A DNA stretch of 63,099 nucleotides from NCBI GenBank assembly GCA_018240865.1, contig JAFEEY010000041.1, forward strand, positions 1 to 63,099, given 5' to 3'. The DNA is from Pseudomonadota bacterium (GTDB lineage Bacteria; Pseudomonadota; Alphaproteobacteria; Sphingomonadales; Sphingomonadaceae). The position numbers and the translations under genes were made by a program. The notes under the pieces are model-generated. The model did not search any database, was not told where the DNA came from, and saw only the letters and a list, made by a program, of their open reading frames with translations. Positions within the stretch are counted from its first letter, which is position 1. Every line of letters starts with the position of its first letter. This document shows, piece by piece, positions 39,283-46,576 of the stretch.

Positions 39283-39957
39283 ATGTCCGATCTCGCCTAC
39301 CCAACGCTGGTCTGGGCACACTTGCTTCTGTTCGTGCTCTGGCTGGGTGCCGATGTCGGCGTGTTCGTGCTGGGCCAGCATTTTCGCCGCCGTGACACCT
39401 ACTCGCTGGACCAGCGAATCGCTCTTCTGAAGCTGCTGGTCGAGGTCGACATGGTGCCGCGCACGGCCTGGGCGCTGATGGTGCCAGTCTCACTGTCCGT
39501 CGTTTCGATGGGGGGGATGTGGGCAGTTCCTGCGCCCCTGCTGGCTGTTGCCTGGATCGTGGGTGCATTCTGGCTCTGGCTGGTCTGGGACGCGCATCTT
39601 CACGACCAGACACCCCGTGCCTCGCGCGACCGCCGGATCGAATTTTGGCTCAAGATCCTGATCGCCATTTTCTACACGGGACTGGGCCTCGTCTCGATCG
39701 GCACAAGCTCTCCCCTGCCCTTCGCGTGGCTGGCCTGGAAGGCACTGCTGTTTGGGGTGATCTTCTGGGCCGCGATCATGATCGACGTCGCGTTCAAGCC
39801 GGTCGCACCGCAGCTCGGCAAGCTGCTCGCCGAAGGTTCCAGCGACGCGACGGAGATCCCGCTGCTGCGCACGATGAACCGCACCCGGCTGTGGGTCTGG
39901 TGCGTCTATCTGCTGCTGCTTGGAACCTCGTATCTCGGCGCCGTCAAGCCGTTTTGA
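39283..39957 (+). CDS. Integral membrane protein, possible heme/quinone electron carrier (copy B)
   Basis: A 224-residue protein with about six hydrophobic segments, opening TLVWAHLLLFVLWLGADVGVF, comparable to IHIAVLGYWLGSEFVI of the protein at 12983-13645. It has His residues in or near segments (H13, and HLHDQ in a loop). It begins at ATG 39283 seven bases after AGGGAG; the longer frame upstream runs through operator site 4. No family name is secure; CopD/DUF2269-like heme-binding membrane proteins are a reasonable comparison. It may serve the FAD oxidase of operon B, or act with the downstream operon. Confidence 0.6.
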   Translation: MSDLAYPTLVWAHLLLFVLWLGADVGVFVLGQHFRRRDTYSLDQRIALLKLLVEVDMVPRTAWALMVPVSLSVVSMGGMWAVPAPLLAVAWIVGAFWLWLVWDAHLHDQTPRASRDRRIEFWLKILIAIFYTGLGLVSIGTSSPLPFAWLAWKALLFGVIFWAAIMIDVAFKPVAPQLGKLLAEGSSDATEIPLLRTMNRTRLWVWCVYLLLLGTSYLGAVKPF

Positions 39958-39979
39958 ACGATGATGCTTGACTTTGAAG

Positions 39980-39991
39980 TTGTCCGGACAA
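39980..39991. promoter_or_regulatory. Palindromic operator TTGTCCGGACAA (site 5)
   Basis: Exact copy in the 45-base gap between the membrane-protein gene and the CitE-like gene, ending 11 bases before the ATG at 40003. It shows that the CitE-MaoC-CoA-transferase operon has its own regulated promoter although it follows another gene on the same strand. Confidence 0.75.
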
Positions 39992-40002
39992 ATTGTGAGC
40001 GC

Positions 40003-40863
40003 ATGACCAAGGGGGCATATCGTTCAGGGCTTGCCGCGCGACTGCAGAGCCTGCTGTTCGTGCCGGGTACCCGGCCCGACCGGTTCGCCGGCGCGCTGGC
40101 CTCCGGCGCGGATGTTGTGTGCATCGATTTGGAAGATTCGGTTCCCGCCTCCGACAAGGCATCCGCACGCGAATCGGCACTCGCGGCGATTGCCGGAGAC
40201 GAAACCGGCAGGCTGATCTTGCGCTGCAACGGGCTTGGCACGATCGAGGGCGTGCAGGATTTGGGCGCGATCGCGAGCGCTCTGGCCAAGGGTGCGAACG
40301 CCCCGCCCTTGTTGCTGTTGCCGAAAGTCGAGAACGCCGAGCAGCTGACCGTGCTCGCGCAGCTTGCCGGGGATCGGCTGGGCCTCGTGCCGCTGATCGA
40401 GAGTCCCCGTGGGCTGAGAGCGGCGGCAGCGATCGGCAGCGTGCCGGGAGTCGCTGCGATGATGTTCGGGGGTGGCGATTTGTCGGCGGAGCTAGGCGTC
40501 GAGCTCGCCTGGGAGCCGCTCTCGGTGGCGCGCGGCCTGTTCATCCTCGCCTGCGCAGAAGCGGGCGTTCCGGCGATCGACGTCCCCTGGATCCGGCTCG
40601 ACGATGCCGCCGGCCTGGAGGACGAGGCTCGCCGTGCAAAAGCACTCGGTTTCGCCGCCAAGGCCGCCATCCACCCGGCCCAGATTCCCACCATTCACGG
40701 CGTGATGCGCCCCACGTCCGACGAGGTCGACGAGGCGCGCGCGGCCGTAATCGCGTTTGCGGATGCGGGCGGCGGCGCCGTTCGCTTTCGCGGCCGCATG
40801 CTCGAGGCGCCGGTAATGCGGCGTTACCGCAGGATTTTGGAACAGGAACAGCACCATGCGTGA
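40003..40863 (+). CDS. CitE/HpcH-family acyl-CoA lyase (citrate or citramalyl-CoA lyase beta-like)
   Basis: A 286-residue TIM-barrel protein. The start is ATG 40003: an earlier in-frame ATG at 39961 would put the operator inside the coding region and adds residues not seen in the family. Motifs: LLFVPGTRPDRF, VVCIDLEDSVP, LLLPKVENAEQL, LIESPRGLRAAA (metal-binding Glu), MFGGGDLSAELG and AAKAAIHPAQIPTIH. The family cleaves 3-hydroxy-3-carboxyacyl-CoAs such as citramalyl-CoA or malyl-CoA. Followed by a MaoC hydratase, as in itaconate and mesaconate breakdown, so (S)- or (R)-citramalyl-CoA-like substrate is a good guess. Confidence 0.88.
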   Translation: MTKGAYRSGLAARLQSLLFVPGTRPDRFAGALASGADVVCIDLEDSVPASDKASARESALAAIAGDETGRLILRCNGLGTIEGVQDLGAIASALAKGANAPPLLLLPKVENAEQLTVLAQLAGDRLGLVPLIESPRGLRAAAAIGSVPGVAAMMFGGGDLSAELGVELAWEPLSVARGLFILACAEAGVPAIDVPWIRLDDAAGLEDEARRAKALGFAAKAAIHPAQIPTIHGVMRPTSDEVDEARAAVIAFADAGGGAVRFRGRMLEAPVMRRYRRILEQEQHHA

Positions 40864-41365
40864 AGGAAGTATCGAAGTCGCACCGGGCCGCTATCGCGAG
40901 ACGTTCGGGCGCCATTTCGAGGATTTCAAGGAAGGTGACATTTACGAGCACCGCCCCGGGCGGACGATCACCGATGCCGACAATGTGTGGTTCACGCTGC
41001 TGACGATGAACACCCACCCGGCCCATTTCGACTATGAATTCGCCAAGAAGACCGAATTCGGAAAGCCGCTCGTCTGCTCGCCATTCACGGTCGCGCTGAT
41101 GGTCGGCATGTCGGTCTCCGACGTCAGCCAGAAGGCGGTCGCCAATCTTGGCTGGTCGGACATCAAGCTGACCGGGCCGCTGTTTCCCGGCGACACGCTC
41201 TATGCGGAAAGCGAAGTCGTCGAGAAGCGGGAGAGCAAGTCGCGGCCCGAACAGGGCATCGTCACTGTCCGCACCACCGGCAAGAACCAGCACGGCGACG
41301 TAGTCTGCACTTTCAACCGCTCAATGCTGATCTGGAAGCGCGGTTGCGGTCCGATGGACAGCTGA
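40856..41365 (+). CDS. MaoC-like acyl-CoA hydratase
   Basis: A 169-residue hot-dog-fold protein: FEDFKEGDIYEHRPGRTITDADNVWFT, then NTHPAHFDYEFAKKTEFGKPLVC, in which the Asp/His pair of the hydratase site occurs, and LTGPLFPGDTLYAESEV. It hydrates an enoyl-CoA; relatives are mesaconyl-CoA and itaconyl-CoA hydratases. The gene overlaps the CitE-like gene by eight bases. Together with that lyase and the CoA-transferases downstream it forms a recognisable C5-dicarboxylate module. Confidence 0.87.
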   Translation: MREGSIEVAPGRYRETFGRHFEDFKEGDIYEHRPGRTITDADNVWFTLLTMNTHPAHFDYEFAKKTEFGKPLVCSPFTVALMVGMSVSDVSQKAVANLGWSDIKLTGPLFPGDTLYAESEVVEKRESKSRPEQGIVTVRTTGKNQHGDVVCTFNRSMLIWKRGCGPMDS

Positions 41366-41374
41366 GCGGCACGA

Positions 41375-42373
41375 ATGGCCACGACAGTCCCCAATCTCGC
41401 GCCTGATCAGGTGGCGACCGCCGGCGCGCGGATCGTCGACTATATCCACGGTCCGATCATCTCCTCGAGCGACCTTGATGCACACCTGGCGTTGTTCGCG
41501 GCGTTCGGTCTCCGCGAAGTCGGGCGCGTACAGCGCTCTGACGCGCAAGTGCGCGCGATCTGGGGCGTCTGCGGCCATTCCTGCGAGGAGGTCGCGCTGG
41601 AAACGCCGGGATCGCGCTTCGGGCTTCGCCTGGTGCGCTTCTCGCCCGGCTCGGACGTCGTCATCCGCTCGGAGGCGCGCGGGTCCGACAGCGAGGCGCT
41701 GAAAGTCATCGACTTCTATGCTCCCGACCTGCCGGCCGCGCGCTGCGCGATCGAGGCCGCCGGCTTCGTCTTCAGGGACGCGGTCGCCGAATATGACACG
41801 CCCGAAGGCCGGTTCCAGGAAGCTCACCTCTGGGGCCCCGATGGGGTGGTCTGTGCGCTCGTCTCGGGCGAAGCTGAATTCTTCGAGCGGTTCGCGACGG
41901 TTCGTGACCGGCTGGTCAGCGAACCTCAAAGCATCTCCGGCCCGGTCCGCGATCCTGCGGCGACGATCGAGTTCTTCCGGCGCGTCTTCGGCCTGGAGCC
42001 GATCCACACCTACGGCGTCGCGGACGACAGTTTCCAGGCGCTGGTCGGGGCAGGCTCGACGCTGAAGGTCCGGGCATGGAACGTCGGCACGAATACCTGC
42101 GAGCCGTATTTCGGCGTCATCGACTATGGGCTCCCGCCTGGCGAGCAGCTCTCGCTGGCCGAGGTTTCCCGTCCGGCCGCCCGCGGCCTGATCGGCGCGA
42201 CTCTTGTCGTTCGCGATATCGGCACAATTGTCGATGTAGCGCGCGGTTCAGGCGGCACCGAGCCGGTCGAGGCCGTCATTCCGGGCCTCGGCCTGGCCAA
42301 TATCGTTACGGTCCCAGCGCCTAACGGCGGCTGGTACCAAGCCCTTCAGCCCATCAAATCAAGGACCGCCTGA
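41375..42373 (+). CDS. Two-domain VOC (glyoxalase/bleomycin-resistance fold) protein
   Basis: A 332-residue protein with paired beta-alpha-beta-beta-beta units: the first opens IVDYIHGPIISSSDLDAHL and runs to EAHLWGPDGVVCALV, the second has RDPAATIEFFRRVFGLEPIHTYG and ends NIVTVPAPNGGWYQAL. VOC proteins are metal enzymes (dioxygenases, isomerases, epimerases) or binding proteins; metal ligands (His/Glu) are not clear enough to choose. A second protein of similar size is at 54460-55362. It sits between hydratase and dehydrogenase genes, so an epimerase-like step on a CoA ester is one option. Confidence 0.75.
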   Translation: MATTVPNLAPDQVATAGARIVDYIHGPIISSSDLDAHLALFAAFGLREVGRVQRSDAQVRAIWGVCGHSCEEVALETPGSRFGLRLVRFSPGSDVVIRSEARGSDSEALKVIDFYAPDLPAARCAIEAAGFVFRDAVAEYDTPEGRFQEAHLWGPDGVVCALVSGEAEFFERFATVRDRLVSEPQSISGPVRDPAATIEFFRRVFGLEPIHTYGVADDSFQALVGAGSTLKVRAWNVGTNTCEPYFGVIDYGLPPGEQLSLAEVSRPAARGLIGATLVVRDIGTIVDVARGSGGTEPVEAVIPGLGLANIVTVPAPNGGWYQALQPIKSRTA

Positions 42374-43548
42374 TGGCAAGCGCCGCACACAGCGTTCGCA
42401 CGATCGAGGCTGACCAGGAAGCCGCATTTCTCGACGCGATCGATCGCTGGATCGAGCGCGAGGTGCGCCCCGTGGTCATGCATCACGACCATAATGATCT
42501 CTGGCCGGCCGAACTGGTCGACCAGATGGCCGAAATGGGCCTGTTCGGCGCGACCATCGGCCAGGAATATGGCGGGCTGGGCTTGCCGGCGACGACCTAT
42601 GCCAAGATCGTCGCGCGCATCTCGTCCTATTGGATGGCGCTGACCGGCATCTTCAACTCGCACCTGATCATGGCCGCCGCCGTCGAGCGGTTCGGCACGC
42701 CCGAGCAGAAAGCCGAGTGGCTGCCGAAATTTGCAACCGGCGAAATTCGTGGCGGCCTTGCGCTCACCGAGCCCGATGCCGGCACCGATCTCCAGTCGAT
42801 CCGCATGACCGCCCGTCGCGACGGTGACGACTATGTCATCAACGGCACCAAGACCTGGATCTCGAACGGCATCAAGGGCAGCTGCTTCGCGCTGCTGGCG
42901 AAGACCAATCCCGACGCCGAGCCGCGCTACAAGGGCATGAGCCTGTTCATCGCGCCAAAGGGCCCGGGCTTCAGCGTCGGCAAGAAGTTCGACAAGCTCG
43001 GCTACAAGGCGATCGATTCCGCCGAGATGATCTTCGAGGATTACCGCCTCCCTGCCGCCAACCTGATCGGCGGCGTCGAAGGCGAGGGTTTCCTGCAAGC
43101 GACCGGCGGGCTGGAGCTCGGGCGCATCAACGTCGCGGCGCGCGGCGTCGGCCTTGCCGAGGGTTCGCTTCGTCTTGCGACCGAATATGCGCAGCTCCGC
43201 AAGACATTCGGCAAACCGATCGCCCAGCACCAGGCGATCCAGCTGAAGCTTGGCGAGATGGTCACGCGCGCGCGTGCAGCGCGGCTGCTGACGTTCGACG
43301 CGGCCGAAGCCTATGACCGCGGCGAGCGCTGCGACATGGAAGCGGGCATGGCCAAGTATTTCGCGTCCGAGGCCGCGGTGCGCAACAGCGAGGAAGCGAT
43401 GCGCATCTTCGGGGGCTACAGCTATTCGAAGGAATACGAGATCGAGCGCTACTACCGCGACGCGCTGCTGATGTGCATCGGAGAAGGAACCAACGAGATG
43501 CAGCGCATGATCATTGCCAAGCAATGGCTGAAGCGGAATCCCGCATGA
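42373..43548 (+). CDS. Acyl-CoA dehydrogenase
   Basis: A 391-residue flavoprotein of the acyl-CoA dehydrogenase family: LVDQMAEMGLFGATIGQEYGG, LALTEPDAGTDLQSI, INGTKTWISNGIKGSCF, the ELGRINVAARGVGLAEG helix, LRKTFGKPIAQHQAIQ, and the C-terminal GYSYSKEYEIERYYRD with catalytic Glu in CIGEGTNEMQRM. It introduces a double bond alpha-beta to CoA thioester. In this operon it may oxidise a methylsuccinyl-CoA- or glutaryl-CoA-like ester before the MaoC hydratase acts. Start overlaps the VOC stop; end overlaps the CoA-transferase start. Confidence 0.92.
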   Translation: MASAAHSVRTIEADQEAAFLDAIDRWIEREVRPVVMHHDHNDLWPAELVDQMAEMGLFGATIGQEYGGLGLPATTYAKIVARISSYWMALTGIFNSHLIMAAAVERFGTPEQKAEWLPKFATGEIRGGLALTEPDAGTDLQSIRMTARRDGDDYVINGTKTWISNGIKGSCFALLAKTNPDAEPRYKGMSLFIAPKGPGFSVGKKFDKLGYKAIDSAEMIFEDYRLPAANLIGGVEGEGFLQATGGLELGRINVAARGVGLAEGSLRLATEYAQLRKTFGKPIAQHQAIQLKLGEMVTRARAARLLTFDAAEAYDRGERCDMEAGMAKYFASEAAVRNSEEAMRIFGGYSYSKEYEIERYYRDALLMCIGEGTNEMQRMIIAKQWLKRNPA

Positions 43549-44732
43549 ACCTTCCGCTTTCCGGCTACCGCATCCTGTCGGCCGAGCAATATGGCGCCGG
43601 GCCGTACGGCACGATGTTCCTCGCGCAGCTGGGCGCGGAGGTGATCAAGATCGAGGCGCCGAAGGGCGGCGACACCGCGCGCGCGGTCGGGCCGCATTTC
43701 CTGAGGCCCAATGAAAGCATCTTCTTCCAGACCTTCAACCTGAACAAGAAATCGATCACGCTCGACCTCAACAGCAAGGAAGGTCAGCAGGTTCTGCATC
43801 GGCTGGTCACGAGTGCTGATGCCGTCGCGAACAATTTGCGCGGCGACCTGCCCGAGCGGATGGGCCTGACCTATGACGCGCTGCAGGCGGCGAACCCGGC
43901 GATCGTCTGCGCGCACCTCTCCGCCTATGGCCGCGACAACGGACGCGCGCGCTGGCCCGGCTACGACTATCTGATGCAGGCCGAGGCCGGGTTTCTCGCG
44001 ATGACCGGCGAGCCGGACGCGCCGCCGACGCGGTTCGGCCTGTCGATCGTCGACTTCATGACGGGGACGATGATGGCGGTCGGCCTGCTCGCCGCGTTGC
44101 TCGACGCGCAGCGCAGCGGCCTTGGGCGCGACATCGACGTGGACCTGCTGTCCGCCGCCGTCCATCAGACCAGCTATCCGGCGATGTGGTATCTGAACGA
44201 AGGCGACGTGACCGGTCGTAGCCCGCGCTCCGCGCATCCCTCGGTCACCCCCAGCCAGATGTTCCGGACCGCGGACGGCTGGATTTTCGCGATGGCGCAG
44301 CTGCCGAAATTCTGGCGCGTGCTGGTCGAGCGGCTCGGCCGGGCCGAGCTTGCCGACGACCCCCGCTTCGCGACCGCGGAAAGCCGGCTGGAAAATCGCG
44401 AACTGCTGACCGAGCTGCTGGACCAAACATTCATGCAGCGCCCGACTGCACACTGGCTCGAGTTGCTGGCTGGCCACATGCCGGTCGCGCCGGTCAACCA
44501 ACTCGACCAGGCGCTCGACAATCCGTTCCTGCGCGACCGCGGGATGATCGACACGGTCAGCCACCCGGACCGCGCCGACCTGCGCGTGCTGGCGAACCCG
44601 ATCCGGGTGGACGGCGCGACGCTGCCGAACAGGGCCGCGCCGTTGCTCGGCGCCGACACCGACACCGTGCTCGCCGAAGCCGGTTTCGGCTCCGGCGAGA
44701 TCGAGCAGCTGAAGGCGAAGGGTGTCATCTGA
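43545..44732 (+). CDS. Family III CoA-transferase (CaiB/BaiF), first of tandem pair
   Basis: A 395-residue protein beginning at ATG 43545: SGYRILSAEQYGAGPYGTMF, LGAEVIKIEAPKGGD, KKSITLDLNSKEG, and the catalytic Asp in RWPGYDYLMQAEAGF (about residue 145). SPRSAHPSVTPSQMFRTADGW marks the mid domain. These enzymes transfer CoA from succinyl-CoA or a product acyl-CoA to a free acid. Tandem with another member of the family, it may activate the entry acid of this branch or act as a heteromeric partner, as formyl-CoA- and itaconate-type transferases can be encoded in pairs. Confidence 0.9.
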   Translation: MNLPLSGYRILSAEQYGAGPYGTMFLAQLGAEVIKIEAPKGGDTARAVGPHFLRPNESIFFQTFNLNKKSITLDLNSKEGQQVLHRLVTSADAVANNLRGDLPERMGLTYDALQAANPAIVCAHLSAYGRDNGRARWPGYDYLMQAEAGFLAMTGEPDAPPTRFGLSIVDFMTGTMMAVGLLAALLDAQRSGLGRDIDVDLLSAAVHQTSYPAMWYLNEGDVTGRSPRSAHPSVTPSQMFRTADGWIFAMAQLPKFWRVLVERLGRAELADDPRFATAESRLENRELLTELLDQTFMQRPTAHWLELLAGHMPVAPVNQLDQALDNPFLRDRGMIDTVSHPDRADLRVLANPIRVDGATLPNRAAPLLGADTDTVLAEAGFGSGEIEQLKAKGVI

Positions 44733-44733
44733 A

Positions 44734-45780
44734 ATGGGGAAGCTCGCCGGCATCAAGGTCGTCGACCTGACCCAATTCCTGCCCGGGCCGATCATGACGA
44801 TGATGATGGCGGACCAGGGCGCGGAGGTGATCAAGATCGAGCCGCCCGCCGGCGACCCCGCCCGCGATATGCCGCCGTTCGAGGGGGGCGAGTCGATCTG
44901 GTTCCGCAACGTCAATCGCGGCAAGCACTGCCTGCGCCTCAACCTGAAGAGCGAGCACGGCAAGGCCCGGCTTTGGGACCTGATCGCGGACGCGGACATA
45001 TTCGTCGAAGGCTTCCGCCCCGGCGTGATCGAGCGGCTCGGCTTCGGCTATCAGGCCGTGTCGGAGCGCAATCCGCGGATCGTCTATTGCTCGATCTCCG
45101 CCTTTGGCCAGGCGGGCGAGATGGCGCACCATCCCGCGCACGACCTGGCCGTGCAGGCGCTGGCCGGATTCCTCTCGGTCAATGACGGGCCGGACGGCAC
45201 GCCGGTCGTGCCGGGCGCGCCCTCGGCCGACATGGCGGCGGGGCTGACCGCGCTCGGCGCCGTGCTGATGGCGCTGATCGGCCGCGAGCGGACGGGGCGC
45301 GGCGACTATGTCGACATCGCGATGTTCGACAGCCTGCTCCCCTGGTGCGCGCACACGGCGGGAGAAGCGATCGCCGGCGGGCCGGCGCCCCGCTCGGCGA
45401 GCCAGCGCTCGCTGGGCGGAGCGGCCTTCTACAATGTCTACGCCACCGCGGACGGCCGCCACGTCGTGCTCGGCGCGCGCGAGATGAAGTTCGTGCGCAA
45501 CCTGCTCACTGCGCTGGGACGCGACGACCTTGTTCCGCTGGGCGAGGCCGCGCCCGGCGAGGCGCAGGCGCGGCTCCGTTCATTTCTGACTGAAACGTTC
45601 GCGACACGCACCCGCGACGAGTGGGTCGTCTGGTTCGCCGACAAGGACGTGGCCTTCTCGCCTGTGCTCGACTTCCGCGAGGCGCTGGCCCAGCCGCACG
45701 TCGCCGAGCGGGGCTTGCTGATCGAAGCGGAGGGCGTGCACATGATCGCGCCGGCGATCCGCTTCGGGCGGCGCGGCTGA
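44734..45780 (+). CDS. Family III CoA-transferase (CaiB/BaiF), second of tandem pair
   Basis: A 348-residue protein; start ATG 44734 one base after the previous stop (an in-frame GTG at 44722 is less likely). It shows LAGIKVVDLTQFLPGPIM, QGAEVIKIEPPAGDP, LRLNLKSEHG, ADIFVEGFRPGVIERLGFG, and the catalytic Asp in AHHPAHDLAVQALAGF. It is shorter at the C-terminus than its neighbour. It is only modestly similar to it, so a different substrate is likely. It converges with the GntR gene, two bases away. Confidence 0.9.
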   Translation: MGKLAGIKVVDLTQFLPGPIMTMMMADQGAEVIKIEPPAGDPARDMPPFEGGESIWFRNVNRGKHCLRLNLKSEHGKARLWDLIADADIFVEGFRPGVIERLGFGYQAVSERNPRIVYCSISAFGQAGEMAHHPAHDLAVQALAGFLSVNDGPDGTPVVPGAPSADMAAGLTALGAVLMALIGRERTGRGDYVDIAMFDSLLPWCAHTAGEAIAGGPAPRSASQRSLGGAAFYNVYATADGRHVVLGAREMKFVRNLLTALGRDDLVPLGEAAPGEAQARLRSFLTETFATRTRDEWVVWFADKDVAFSPVLDFREALAQPHVAERGLLIEAEGVHMIAPAIRFGRRG

Positions 45781-45782
45781 TG

Positions 45783-46535
45783 TCAGCCCTCGACGTCCAT
45801 GTGCATCGCATAGGCGAACCGGTCGCCCGGATGCTGGCTGGTGGAAATCTCGAACAGCCGGCCGGTCGTGTCGAAATAGCAGCGCAGGATGCGCAGGCAC
45901 GGGCTGCGCCGCGCGACCTTCAGCTCGCTCGCCACCGCCGCGCTGGCGGGGACGGCCTGGATGTCCTGCGTGACCTGCGCGATGCGAAGGTGCCCCAGCC
46001 GCTCGAGCTGGCGGAAGATCGTATCCTCGGCCGGGTCCAGTTCGGCGACCGCTTCGCGCAGGTCGGGGTGCACGAAGGCGTCGGTCAGCGCGATCGGCGC
46101 GCCCAGGCCCTCGCTGATGCGCAGCCCTCGAAAATGCGACCATTTGCCCGGCATCGGCGAGGGCAGCTGCTCCATCAGCTTCTTGGGAATGGCCGCATCA
46201 CCAAGCCGTATGAAGTCGACGCGGGTATCGCGGGCATATTGCATCAGCTCGCCGACGTTCGAGAGCGGCTGGTGCAGCGCGCCACCGCGCGCCGCCGCCG
46301 GCTGGATCACGGTGCCCGAACCGCGCTTGCGGCGGATCAGGCCCTCGTTCTGCAACGCCCGCAGCGCCTCGCGCACGGTGAAGCGGCTGACGCCATATTG
46401 CGCGCACAGCTCGTTTTCGGTCGGAAACTGGTCGAGCGCCGGAAAATCGCCTTTCAGGATCGCGTTCCGCAGATCGTCGGCCAGTTCCTGGTAACGCGGC
46501 TTTCTGGTCGTCCGGCTACTGGTGTCGCCCGCCAA
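45783..46535 (-). CDS. GntR-family regulator with UTRA ligand domain (HutC subfamily), presumed master regulator
   Basis: A 250-residue protein. The start is TTG 46535 because AGGGGAG lies seven bases upstream; the longer open frame lacks family similarity. The winged helix-turn-helix covers about residues 14-75 (PRYQELADDLRNAILKGD, PTENELCAQYGVSRFTVREA, LQNEGLIRRKRGSGTVI), and the rest is a UTRA-type ligand domain (LGHLRIAQVTQDIQAVP, CLRILRCYFDTTGRLFEIS). It is the only GntR protein in the window, lies next to operator site 6, and its type of protein binds GT-N-AC palindromes. I infer that it represses all operons with TTGTCCGGACAA until an intermediate is bound. Confidence 0.88.
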   Translation of the reverse strand: MAGDTSSRTTRKPRYQELADDLRNAILKGDFPALDQFPTENELCAQYGVSRFTVREALRALQNEGLIRRKRGSGTVIQPAAARGGALHQPLSNVGELMQYARDTRVDFIRLGDAAIPKKLMEQLPSPMPGKWSHFRGLRISEGLGAPIALTDAFVHPDLREAVAELDPAEDTIFRQLERLGHLRIAQVTQDIQAVPASAAVASELKVARRSPCLRILRCYFDTTGRLFEISTSQHPGDRFAYAMHMDVEG

Positions 46536-46576
46536 ACCACTGCTCCCCTGTTCTCGTTCGCGCGGAGTCCCGCAGC

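Noticed and set aside
39961..40002. Upstream ATG extension of the CitE-like gene
   Set aside because: It would place the palindromic operator in the coding region and adds residues outside the family N-terminus; ATG 40003 fits better.
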